From Ursus arctos (taxonomy: Eukaryota > Chordata > Mammalia > Carnivora > Ursidae): a stretch of DNA of 64,000 bases. The DNA lies in NCBI RefSeq assembly GCF_023065955.2, contig NW_026622772.1:35162-99161 (forward strand), written 5' to 3'. The position numbers and the translations under genes are program-made. The notes beneath the pieces were generated by a model. That model saw only the letters and a program-made list of their open reading frames with translations, made no database searches and was not told the DNA's origin. Shown in pieces: positions 37,620-47,532 of this stretch. Numbering within the stretch: the stretch's first letter is position 1; each line of letters begins with the position of its first letter.

Positions 37620-37739
37620 AGTTGTGAGTACAAAGCCTGGCTCTTCCACATCCTAACTATGTGATCTTGGGCTAGTTGCTTAAGCTCATGAAAATGTCAT
37701 TTCTAGATCTTAACATGGTATGATAATTAGTATTATTTA
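37620..37739 (+). repeat. MIR, 5' half (split by the CTSC retrocopy)
   Basis: MIR order: 'gcctggctcttccacatcct', 'aactatgtgatcttgggcta' and 'gttgcttaagctcatg', then 'gataattagtattatt'. The matching 3' half resumes at 39565, so the MIR was whole before the pseudogene arrived. Confidence 0.8.
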
Positions 37740-39547
37740 GGCTCTCTCCACACTGCTCTTTGGCGACTGCCCTCTCCTTCTCCTCCCCTCTGGGGCTGTA
37801 GCAGTGGTGGGTCGATGGCCCTGCTGGCTGCTTACTGCCCTCCTGCTGCTCCTCTCCTTTGTCAGCACCACACGCTGCCACACTTGCCAAATGCACCTAC
37901 CCTGAGCTGCTGGGTACCTGGGTCTTCCAGGTGAGTCCCCTTGGTTCCCAACACGGTGTCAACTGCTCGGTTATGGGACCACCAGAAAAAAATGTAGTGG
38001 TGCACCTTGAGAAGTTAGATACAGCATATGATAATTTTGGCAATACTGACCATTTCACCATCATCTACAGTCAAGGCTTTGAGATTGTGATGAATGACTA
38101 TAAGTGGTTTGCCTTTTTTAAGTGTAAAGAGGACAGACAGCAAGGTAACCAGTTACTGCCACGAAACCTTGGCTGGGTGGGTGCATGGTGTGCTGGGCAG
38201 GGACTGAGCTCATTTCACTAGAACTAAGGTAGTGGGAACTACCTCTCAGAATGTGAACATGAATACCACACTTTGAGAGTCTCCAGGAAAACTATTCTAT
38301 AGGCTCTACAAATACAACCATGACTTTGTGAATGCGATCAATGCCATCAGAAGTCTTGGGCTGCAACCACATACGTGGAATATGAGATTCTTACCCTGTT
38401 GGAGATGATTAGGAGAGGTGGTGGCCACAGCCAGAGAATCCTAAGGCCCAAACCTGTAGCACTGACTGCTGACATACACGAAAAGATTTTACATTTGCCA
38501 GCATCTAGGGACTGGAGAAATGTTTGGGATACCAATTTTGTTACTTCTGTTTGAAACCAAGCATTTTGTGGAAGCTGCTATGCATTTGCTTCTAGGGAAA
38601 TGCTGGAAGCAAGAATCTGTACACTAACCAATAATAGTCAGACCCCAGTGATGAGTCTTAGGACGTTGTCTCTTGCAGCCAGTATGCTCAAGGCTGTGAC
38701 GGTGACTTCCCGTACTTCACTGCAGGAAAGTATGCCCAAGATTTTGGGCTGGTGGAAGAGGCATGCTTTCCCTACATACACACCGAATCTCCATGCAAAC
38801 CGAAGGAGGACTGCTTCTGTTACTCCTCCTCCGCGTACCAGTATGTGGGAGGCTTCTCTGGGGGCTGCAGTGAAGCCTTGAGGAAACTTGAGCTGGTTCA
38901 TCATGGGCCCGTGGCAGTTGCTTTTGAAATCTGTACTACTTCCTCCACTACCACAAGGGGATCTACTGCCACCCTGGTCTGAGAGACCCTTTCAACGCCT
39001 TTGAGCTGATTAATCATGGTGTTTGGCTGGTGGGCTCTGGCACTGACTCAGCCTCTGTTTTGGATTACTGGGTTGGTAGACACAGCCGGGGCACTAGTTG
39101 GAGTGAGGATGGTTACCTCTGGATCCACAGAGGAAACGGTGAGTATGCAATTGAATGCATAGCAATGACAGCCACACCAACTCCTAAATTGTAGGGTATA
39201 TGTCCCAGCATTTCATACTGACCACTATCAGTCATGAAAGGGGACTGATTTATTCACAGGCTGGAGACTGTTACAGCAGCAATTTCAAAATATTACACAT
39301 AGATTCCTATGAAGATTTTTGCCTTTAAAATTAAAACTGCCTTTGATTTGAATATACCTTCCTATCGACCACTGGCCTACTTTATAATTATGCAGTAACA
39401 AAACGCAGGATTTTGTTAGTCATTTGTAATCCAAGCATGCTGTATTTTTAAAAGTCTGTGTGAGAACACAGACTTATTTTTATGTTGTAAAAATCACAAG
39501 AAAATATGGCAATGATTATTAAATTTTTAAAAAGTTTTTAATAAAAA
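37740..39547 (+). pseudogene. CTSC: Processed pseudogene of cathepsin C (dipeptidyl peptidase I)
   Basis: The parent gene encodes a lysosomal papain-family cysteine exopeptidase that activates granule serine proteases. Here the whole mRNA lies as one block without introns: short 5'UTR, degraded signal peptide (about 37807-37885), exclusion domain ([41 protein letters not shown], 37886-38130), propeptide and papain-like chain (LEARIC at about 38605, [10 protein letters not shown] at about 38748-38777), and the C-terminal stop at 39192-39194 followed by 3'UTR. Multi-exon structure in the parent is known from the family. Frameshifts begin near 38130-38160 and recur. An in-frame TGA (38552-38554) sits just before the active-site CGSC (Cys codon 38567-38569). 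The catalytic His codon remains (39015-39017), but the catalytic Asn is now His (39081-39083) and the following Trp of NSW is Arg. Target duplications ATAATTAGTATTATTTA (37723-37739) and ATAATTAGTACCATTTA (39548-39564) prove L1-type insertion. Very likely non-functional. Confidence 0.95.
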
Positions 39548-39564
39548 ATAATTAGTACCATTTA

Positions 39565-39655
39565 AATAATTTGTTACAAAGACTAAATGAAATAATGTAA
39601 GGTGGTCATGACAGTGCCTGATACTTTGAAGTTTTCAGTATTTTGGCTGTAAGTA
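39565..39655 (+). repeat. MIR, 3' half (continuation of 37620-37739)
   Basis: 'gactaaatgaaataatgtaa', then 'catgacagtgcctgatactt', the MIR segment that should follow the part at 37739. It begins exactly after the second target duplication. Confidence 0.75.
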
Positions 39656-39778
39656 GCTATAAGGTAAGAGCCTAGATTTGTGCTACAGCAAGATCTGCTC
39701 TCTATATTTTTTCTGTAATGGGAATCAAGATTTCAAAAAGATTTCAAAATTAAGGATTTTAATTTTTGGCATGGGGTC

Positions 39779-39799
39779 TGTGTGCGTGTGTGTGTGTGT
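39779..39799. repeat. Short (TG)n tract
   Basis: Imperfect TG run 'tgtgtgcgtgtgtgtgtgtg'. Confidence 0.85.
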
Positions 39800-39871
39800 A
39801 TTTGATGGCCACATCAATGGGGGACCCCAAAACATATTTGATAAAATAATTCTAGTATCTCTGGCCAAGTT

Positions 39872-40288
39872 CCCTTTAAAAAAAATTGAGGGGTGCCTGG
39901 GTGGCACAGCGGTTAAGCGTCTGCCTTCGGCTCAGGGCGTGATCCCGGCGTTCTGGGATCGAGCCCCACATCAGACTCCTCTGCTATGAGCCTGCTTCTT
40001 CCTCTCCCACTCCCCCTGCTTGTGTTCCCTCTCTCGCTGGCTGTCTCTCTCTCTGTCGAATGAATAAATAAAATCTTTAAAATAAATAAATAAATAAATA
40101 AATAAAATTGAGAGAGAGAGAGCGCATGTGTTGCCAGGGGGACGGGGAAGGGCATAGGGAGAAAATCTCAAGCAGACTCCCTGCTGAGTGGGAGCCTGAC
40201 CTGGGGCTTGAACTCAGGACCCTGAGATCATGGCCTAAGCTGAAACCAAAAGTTGGAGGCTTACCTGACTGCGCTACCCAGGTGCCCT
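39872..40288 (-). mobile_element. SINEC SINE, minus strand, split by a second SINE
   Basis: The tail end is at 39872-39890 and the rest at 40113-40288: 'agcagactccctgctgagtg', 'ggggcttgaactcaggaccc' and 'gactgcgctacccaggtgcc'. It is interrupted by the plus-strand SINE at 39891-40102. Flanks 'aagttcccttt' and 'tcaagggccctttt' look like its own older target duplication. Confidence 0.88.
39891..40102 (+). mobile_element. Young SINEC (ursid-type) inserted in another SINE
   Basis: Head 'gggtgcctgggtggcacagc', 'cttcggctcagggcgtgatc', 'gcgttctgggatcgagcccc', and a 3' half rich in 'ctctcccactccccctgctt' with an (AAAT)n tail. Target duplications AAAAATTGAG (39881-39890) and TAAAATTGAG (40103-40112). 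Low divergence; this subtype is the main hint of a bear-lineage genome. Confidence 0.95.
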
Positions 40289-42257
40289 CAAGGGCCCTTT
40301 TAATTGAGAGTCCAGGTAGAAACAGGACACCTCACTTGAGGGTAGATTATTTCTTCTATAATCCATTGTCTTCAGTCAGATTTTTCTCAGGAGATGGGGC
40401 TAGAGGCAATACATTGACTAGGTTTGCTCATGTTCACTCTTATTGTAGGTATGTTTTACTAAAGTAAATGTTGGGTTTTTAATTGGTTTCAGAATGATTT
40501 AATCAGTGTTTTTGCTCCAGTCATAAAGAACACTCTGTGATAGGCTTGCCATCTGTTCAGGATAAAAATGAAATCCCCTTTGAAGAAGTGGGCAGTTGAT
40601 AGAAAGATTTTAATGAATGTTTAATGTTATTGTATCTATGTGAGGGGCTTATCGTGACAGTGACATAAATGTATAAGCCTAAGGGCTCAATCTTAGTGTT
40701 TCAGCTCCTATTAAGTCTCTGTTGGAGAATTGTATTTTGAATCTCTGAAGTTGTATACTGAAGTGATATAGGGTAGATTGAGTGCAGCAAAATGTTTGCT
40801 CTAGTCAAGTTCTGTTTAGAATCTCCGCTCATTCCTGCCTGGTCACTGCCTTCCAATAGAATGAGTCTGTTCATTCAAAGTGGTTTTCTCCTTCAAGAAC
40901 CTATCTTTCTTTACACTTTATGGATTTTAGGAAATACTTTAGGAAACACTTTCTTGGAATCTAAACTGTGTTTAGATCTTACTACTCTAATATACAGTAG
41001 GGTTTTTTGTTTGTTTGTTTGTTTGCTGATATATATTCTAACAATGTTCTTTCACGTTTGAATGACCTTGCTTCTCCTTCTCCTTTTTGTTTCTAAAACG
41101 TGGACCCATTATAGTATCCTGCATGTCTTCTCTGATCATTGGTGTCTCCTCAAATTAAAGGACACAGTTCTAGCAAACTCAGTAAGAGGTCCGGCCAGGG
41201 AACAATTTTCTAATTTAAGACTGTCACTGCATATCGTTTAGTTTCCCCTTGGATTTGAGATTGAAGTTGTTACAAGGCTATTATAAAAGAAAAAGGAAGA
41301 GGAAAACTTTTCCCCAAATGTGATATCATGAAGTATATAAACTTGACCTGCAATGTGAAAATTTAGTATATTTTCTTCCATATAAAATGCCATTTGGCAC
41401 AAGTATATGTTTCCCAGTGTCATGTTACTATAGAATAGTTGCCTATTTGTCAGAAGCTATTTGTCAGTTTCCTCAGTATCTGCAGGTGGTAGGCATGTTC
41501 AGAATTCAGAGAAGGAAAACTATGTGCTCACAGGGATTTGTGGAAGTACTTGACAAAAAATATAACCTTATTTCTGAATCCTTGTGCAACCCAAATGTGC
41601 ATAATCAGGACGTTGGCTAGATTTCTTGCTATCAGGGACAATGTAATCCATCCTAATGAGTGATGGTGGTTATCATTACAATTTAGACATCAAAAATTTT
41701 CTGACATATTTTTTATGTCATAATTATTATATTTTCATTTAAATCAATGTAATTTACATATAAAAGAAAGAAAAGAATCAGGTACCTATCAGGAGAAATT
41801 GTGCTAATGTAAATGTTAGGATACTGTAGCATGTAGGATACTTATGATAATGGCCTGGAGAATTGGAGGCAAGCCAACTAAGGTATACAAATTAGGGTAC
41901 TTTTGGCTGTGAGTGCTAACATCTCATACAAAATGCAGTGTTGGTAATAGAGACTTAGGATTTCACATGAAAAGAAGTGCAGATACCAACAGTTCCAGGG
42001 TTGATGTAATGCTCAGTGGTATTGAGGCTCTGCATAGCCCTTTTTTCCCAGTGAAGAAATTCTGTCCCAGATGGGACTGGCAGACTTCGCTTTATACCTC
42101 ACTGCTGAAAACTGGGTACCGCCAAACCATTCTCTGACAGGGATCTGGGGAGGAATGAAGGGAATCGCGTGATAAGCTGGGACCAATCACGACTAACTCC
42201 CTGGGTTAGTCCCAGGGAACAGCTGCGCCTGTTCCCCGAGCATATTGCCACCTCAAC
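40289..42257. other. Unassigned DNA
   Basis: No family or gene recognised. A (TTTG)n run lies at about 41001-41026. The plus-strand frames at 40792-41061, 41387-41620 and 41913-42137 show no domain and no splice context. Confidence 0.45.
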
Positions 42258-42272
42258 AAAACTGGAGTTCTG

Positions 42273-42477
42273 TTTTTTTTTTTTTTTTAAAGATTTTATT
42301 TATTAATTTGACATAGAGAGACAGCCAGCGAGAGAGGGAACACAAGCGGGGGAGTGGGAGAGGAAGAAGCAGCAGGCTCCTAGCGGAGGAGCCTGATGTG
42401 GGGCTCGATCCCAGATTGCCGGGATCACGCCCTGAGCCGAAGGCAGACGCTTAACGACTGCGCCACCCAGGCGTCCC
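42273..42477 (-). mobile_element. Young SINEC SINE with perfect 15-bp target duplication
   Basis: Long poly-T tail complement, 'aagattttatttattaattt', 'gagagacagccagcgagaga', then 'ccgaaggcagacgcttaacg' and 'actgcgccacccaggcgtcc'. Identical AAAACTGGAGTTCTG copies at 42258-42272 and 42478-42492 and an intact head with A and B boxes suggest recent insertion. Confidence 0.97.
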
Positions 42478-43177
42478 AAAACTGGAGTTCTGTTAACAGG
42501 GAAGACTGGCATGGGGTGGAGCCAGCTGCTGGGGACCACCATTAGCGTTGCCTACGCAATCCAATCAAGAGCGTGGAGAGAAACGACAAATAGCCATCTC
42601 TGGCTTTTTTATATATTCTGTTCGAATCCAAAAACGTGTTCAGTTACCAAATGTTGTGTTTGTCAGTTGGATGGACGTGGCCTTAAATAATTATTTTCTG
42701 CTATATTTGTGATAAAAGTATTGAGCTTCCCCTGGTGTTAATGCTAACTTCTCTTAGGATAGCTCTACTTGGTACCATCAGGGAAAAATCTTTCTTCTCA
42801 GGTAAAATTATGTGGCAGATGCTCAATAAATACACCAGTGGTATGGTACGAATGCCTACACGGCTCAGAAAGTTTTAGCAGAGTTTGCTTAATCATGCAG
42901 CCTGAGATTGGTTTGTCTTTGATGCATTAATTATCTCATGTTGAAGGAAATTAAGAGAATTCTTCAGCTCTTTAAGAAGGGCCATGCTGCCACATAAGCC
43001 CTCAAAACACTTTTCTTTGCAGAAAACCCAGTAAATTTTCTGTTTGATTCCTAAAACTTTTAAAAACCCATGGCATGGGTAGTCAGAAACATGCATTTCT
43101 TACATTTTTCGAAGAGGCTGTATTAAACATTGGGTGATGTGGCATATTTTATTTTAAAATAAAACCTCATACAGAGT

Positions 43178-43400
43178 GGCGATATTATGTAGTCACCAAG
43201 AGCGCAGGCTTCAAAGCCAGACTCTTTGGCTTGGAATTCCGACTCAGTTATGAGATTTTGAGGGGGTTATGCCTCAGCTTTGTTATCCATAAAATGGGAC
43301 ATTACCTACCTCTGGGCGATAATGAGGATTAAGTTATTACTTTGGTGTTCTTCAAATAACATCTGGTACACTGTACATAACATTTAAGTGTCAAAAAGTA
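43178..43400 (+). repeat. MIR, nearly complete, plus strand
   Basis: 'caagagcgcaggcttcaaag', 'ccagactctttggcttggaa', 'tgcctcagctttgttatcca', 'taaaatgggacattacctac', then 'aatgaggattaagtta': all core MIR blocks in order. One of the best-preserved MIRs here. Confidence 0.88.
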
Positions 43401-43453
43401 CAGCTACATCTTGCATTATAGGTGTATGCTTTCTTTAATAAATGTATTAGAAG

Positions 43454-43613
43454 AGGGGCATCTGGGCGGCTCAGTCAGATTTTGGCACAGGTCATAACCT
43501 TAGGGTCATAAGATTGAGCCCTGTTTCCAGCTCTGCAGTGGAGGTGGAGCCTGCTTAAGATTCTCATCCTCCTCTCCGTTTGCCCCTCCCCCTATCATTT
43601 CTCTCTCTAAAAA
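43454..43613 (+). mobile_element. Older SINEC SINE, plus strand
   Basis: 'aggggcatctgggcggctca', 'acaggtcataaccttagggt' and 'gtggagcctgcttaagattc'. Target duplications AATGTATTAGAAG (43441-43453) and AATACATTAGAAG (43614-43626). The lost tail repeat and divergence mark it as old. Confidence 0.92.
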
Positions 43614-43998
43614 AATACATTAGAAGAATAAAAAAATATTAAGAAAATATTCTCTAAATAGTGGATTCTTGTGGGATGCAACATTTTTTCACTCATACAT
43701 GCATATATGGAGGCAATTATTCAATATAATTTTAATGAGTTTATTATTTTTTCTAGATGTAAGTTTATTGAGGGTAACAATAACTTCTTAGCAGTCAAGC
43801 ATATAACCCGTTATATACCACTCAATGATGCTGATGACAGGAGGATCATTTTCTATAATGTGCATGTAGAAGTCCAAACTGGCAAGTCCATTGTCAACAT
43901 CAACATGTGTAGACAAATGAAATGTATAATATACTTCACCCTGTGTTGTGAGGAATAATTATGTTACTTAAAAATGAAGTGTTTTAATGATCAGTTAA

Positions 43999-44396
43999 GT
44001 GTGGACACGTAATCACCGTGGAGAGGCAGACAGGTGTAGGAAAGCGAAAGAGATTTATTATACTCACAGGTCCTAGAAGAGAGAGGCACATACACCACAC
44101 AAAGGGCCGTGTGGGAGGAGTGTCATGAGAGTGGGCTCAACCAAACAGGTGGGGAGCTGAAGGCCAATGAGGACCTATGAGAAGATGCCTTTATTGGGTG
44201 TAAGGGTAGAATATTATTGGTATGTTTGAATGTCACTAGGTTATAGTCAGGGGAAGGAAGGAGTGGGGCTTGGGGCAGGGGCCAGCCTTATTACAGTGGG
44301 ACCCCTAGTGCCTGGGAGAATGCTCACAGCCCGTTTGTGGGGATGCTGAGGCATCAGGAAATGAAGAGGTTTTAAAAGTTTACAATACATACCCCA
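43999..44396 (-). mobile_element. Solo endogenous retroviral LTR, minus strand (probable)
   Basis: On the minus strand the order is a U3-like region, a TATA-like AATAAA (complement at 44190-44195), a polyadenylation signal AATAAA (complement at 44054-44059) about 135 bp further on, then a short pyrimidine-rich U5-like end. TG...CA termini can be placed at about 44000 and 44396. There is no internal retroviral sequence on either side and no clear target duplication. The family is unnamed. Non-coding and inert as far as visible. Confidence 0.55.
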
Positions 44397-44589
44397 AGAC
44401 TTTAACTAACTTTCACTAACTGTTCTTTAATATGTTACTATAACAGAAAACTTTTAAGAATCAAAGATCTATAGGCTTTGGATTTCAGGGCCATGTGTCT
44501 TATAGCAAAAATAAACAATGAAAATTATCACAAACTAAATAAAACCAAAGGAAACAAAACTGAAAAACACTAGTAAGCTAACGTGAGTA

Positions 44590-45120
44590 GGTGATAGATT
44601 GCATTTTGAAGGGTGAGTGAATCTTCCATGTGGATGAGCTTGTCCCAAGGGTCAGATTCAAATAAGGGGAATGCAGTGTGGGTAGGGTGAGGAAGACATT
44701 GCATGGGAGGAAGGGGACTTTAGCCAAGGGACATATGGGACTTGTCACCATCCTTGTGGTTATTGACATGAACTTCGTTATTAAAGGAACTGTCATTATT
44801 GAAGTTGAACTGTAATGAAATTGAATTTTCATGTTGATGCTGATGGGCTAGTGGGAAGTAAGTTTGAATATGTGGGCTGGGGCCAGATCCTAACAGGCTT
44901 GGAAAGCCTGCGGAATGTCGTTAATCACAGGTGTTTACAGGTAACAATGATGCTCAAGGAAATGGCCTGAAAAGTGAATGAAAGGGGAGGAAACCCTGAA
45001 GTCTGCAAGGAAAGAAAAAAGCTTTGTAGCAAGAATAGGATAAAGTGATGGGAACCTGAATGGCAAGGAGTAGGGACAGTAAAATGGAATGAAAGCAACA
45101 GATGTGAAAGATACTGAAAA
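44590..45120 (-). repeat. Possible decayed L2, minus strand
   Basis: Weak antisense-L2-like order ('ctggggccagatcctaacag', 'gatgtgaaagatactgaa'). Could be chance; a profile search would settle it. Confidence 0.3.
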
Positions 45121-45635
45121 GAATGTGTTAATACTGATCAGTATGCATCCGAATGGATTTATGTGCATGTATTTTTCACTGTTTTACATGCTACTGTTCC
45201 CCTTGATTAACACAGAAAATGAAAGCTTCTTCATTTGGGTCCACAATTCATATTTCATTCTGGGGATGCCTGACTCCTTTAATCATATTTATTCATGGGT
45301 TTAAAACAGGTAGCAACTCAAAAATAAACTTATGGCTTTTATTTCATGCAGAAAGTGAACTATCTGTGGATTCAAGTGAGACCATAAGACATTGTCGCCC
45401 ACTGATTTTAGAGACTGAGCATATATTCCATGTTTTTTTCCCTTTCATTATACATAATCACGTTCTAATATAAGAAGAGTACTCAGAAAGTCCCATAAAC
45501 TGACCTGTGTGATTTTTGTTCTTGTTCCTTAGAGGAGTAAATTGAAAAAAAAAAAAGTAGAAGGAAATTTGCTTGGATTTGGGTGTCCACAAAGTTCTCC
45601 TCAAAGTTGTAGATTGCAGTTTGGCCTAAAGCGTC

Positions 45636-45654
45636 AAAAAAAGTCAATTTGAGG
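45636..45654. repeat. 5' target-site duplication of the full-length L1
   Basis: AAAAAAAGTCAATTTGAGG, repeated after the poly-A at about 51624-51642. This proves that the L1 ends are natural and that it arrived by target-primed reverse transcription. Confidence 0.92.
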
Positions 45655-45665
45655 GGAGGGGAGTT

Positions 45666-45675
45666 AAGATGGCGG
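45666..45675 (+). promoter_or_regulatory. YY1-like motif at the L1 5' end
   Basis: AAGATGGCGG about 14 bp inside the L1 start. In other mammalian L1s a YY1 site at this position sets the transcription start. The role here is inferred from that analogy. Confidence 0.6.
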
Positions 45676-46557
45676 AGGAGTAGGGGACCCCTTTTTCAGC
45701 CGGTCCTGAGTCGAGTTGGATAGGTACCAGACCAGCCTGCACATCCACAGAATCAGCCTGAGACGCAGGAAGATACATCTGGATCTCTACAAATGAACGT
45801 CTCCAGCGCTGAGTATTGAGGTACGAAGCGGGGAGCGTGAAACTGTGCACAGATATTGAAAGATAAACGGAAGGGGGAGAGACCTGCCACATTCGGGCGC
45901 CGGGAAGCGGTAGCCACCTTCACGGGGGAGTGGGCGGACTCATGGACAGGCACCTGCGAGAGAGCAGACTGAGACCGTGAGCCAGGGAACGCGTGACCAG
46001 CGGTGTGCTCACTGGAACCAGACTGAGACTGGGAGCTCCAGAGTGCGCGGGGGTGGTTGGTGGCTGGCAGTGTTAGAAATACAAAGGACAGAGACGCCCC
46101 GGCCCTGGAAGTGAGGGATGGGACGCCAGGTGTGGGGCACACATCCTGGGACACTGCAGGGTTGAGCAGCACCAACAGAAACAGAGTTAAAGTGGCCAGA
46201 ACATCAGTGGAGAAAGGTCCGCGATCCCATTGTTCTGAGACAGAGGCTGAGATTCGGTCACTGCTGCTCGGACTCTCAGAAGAGGCACAGCAAACCACCA
46301 GGGAAAGCCGCCAGAGAAGAAAAGCCTGGAAATACCGGCTCACAGTGTGCCTACCCCCATCCCCCTTCGCAGGGGACACGGAGACTCTACCCAAACAGCG
46401 TTGTCTGAGTATCGGCACGGCAGGCCCCTCCCCCAGAAGGCAGGCTGAAAAATCAAGAAGCCCACATCCCTAAGATCCCTATAAAACAAGGGCGCACAGC
46501 CTGGGTCCCAGTCAATAATTTGGGCTCTGGACAACCCCGCAACCTCCCCTCATCAGA

Positions 46558-47460
46558 ATGACGAGAAGGAGAAATCCCCCCCAGCAAAGAAAAGACAATG
46601 AGTCTGCGGCCTCTGCCACAGAACTAATGGATATGGATATAACCAAATTATCAGAAATGGAATTCAGAGTAACAATGGTCAAGATGATGTGTAGACTTGA
46701 AAAAAGTATTAACGAAGATGTTAATGAGAATACAGAATCTCTAAGGGAGGAAATGAGAGCGAATCTGGCAGAAATTAAAAATTCTATGAGCCAAATGCAG
46801 TCAAAACTAGAGGCTCTGACGGCCAGAGTGAATGAGGCAGAAGAACGTATCAGCGAATTGGAGGATGGGTTAGTAGAAGAGAAAACTAAAATAGAATATG
46901 AACTTAAAAAAATCCATGCTCAAAAATGTAGGTTACGGGAGATTACTGACTCAATGAAACGTTCCAATGTCAGAATCATTGGCATCCCTGAGGCGGTGGA
47001 GAAAAACAGAGGTCTAGAAGAGATATTTGAACAAATTGTAGCTGAAAACTTCCCTAATCTAGCAAGGGAAACAAACATTCGTGTCCAAGAGGCAGAGAGG
47101 ACCCCTCCCAAGCTCAGCCACGACAAATGTACGCCACGTCACGTCACAGTGCAATTCACAAATATTAGATCCAAGGATACAGTATTGAAAGCGGCCAGGG
47201 CAAAGAAATTTCTCACATACCAAGGCAAAAGTATCAGAATTATGTCAGACTTGTCTACACAGACCTGGAATGAGAGAAAGGGTTGGGGGGGCATTTTTAA
47301 AGCTCTTTCAGAGAAAAACATGCAGCCAAGGATCCTTTATCCAGCAAGGCTGTCATTCAGAATTGATGGAGAAAAAAAGACCTTCCAGAATCGCCAGCCA
47401 CTGACCAATTTCGTAACCATGAAACCAGCCCTACAGGAGATATTAAGAGGGGTTCTATAA
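46558..47460 (+). CDS. LINE-1 ORF1 protein, intact
   Basis: 300 codons. L1 ORF1p is a trimeric RNA-binding and nucleic-acid chaperone protein that coats L1 RNA. Basic/polar N-terminus (residues 1-25), a heptad-rich coiled coil (about 35-125, including SKLEALTARVNEAEERISEL), an RRM (about 135-225) with NVRIIGIPE (137-145) and PRHVTVQF (193-200), and the C-terminal domain with YPARLSF (261-267). It ends at a normal position (ALQEILRGVL). Somewhat shorter than the human protein (338), which is normal for carnivore copies as far as I recall. The ATG lies at the 5'UTR boundary with no upstream in-frame alternative that improves it. No stop or frameshift seen, so it may still be translated if the promoter is active. 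Confidence 0.92.
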   Translation: MTRRRNPPQQRKDNESAASATELMDMDITKLSEMEFRVTMVKMMCRLEKSINEDVNENTESLREEMRANLAEIKNSMSQMQSKLEALTARVNEAEERISELEDGLVEEKTKIEYELKKIHAQKCRLREITDSMKRSNVRIIGIPEAVEKNRGLEEIFEQIVAENFPNLARETNIRVQEAERTPPKLSHDKCTPRHVTVQFTNIRSKDTVLKAARAKKFLTYQGKSIRIMSDLSTQTWNERKGWGGIFKALSEKNMQPRILYPARLSFRIDGEKKTFQNRQPLTNFVTMKPALQEILRGVL

Positions 47461-47532
47461 AGGTAAAAAGGCCCCAAGAGTGATACAGAACAGAAAGTCA
47501 CAATCGATAGAAACAAAGACTTTACTGGCAAC

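Noticed and set aside
37859..38221. Treating the cathepsin C frame as a real gene
   Set aside because: No introns, frameshifts, an internal stop, loss of the catalytic Asn, and flanking target duplications all show a processed pseudogene.
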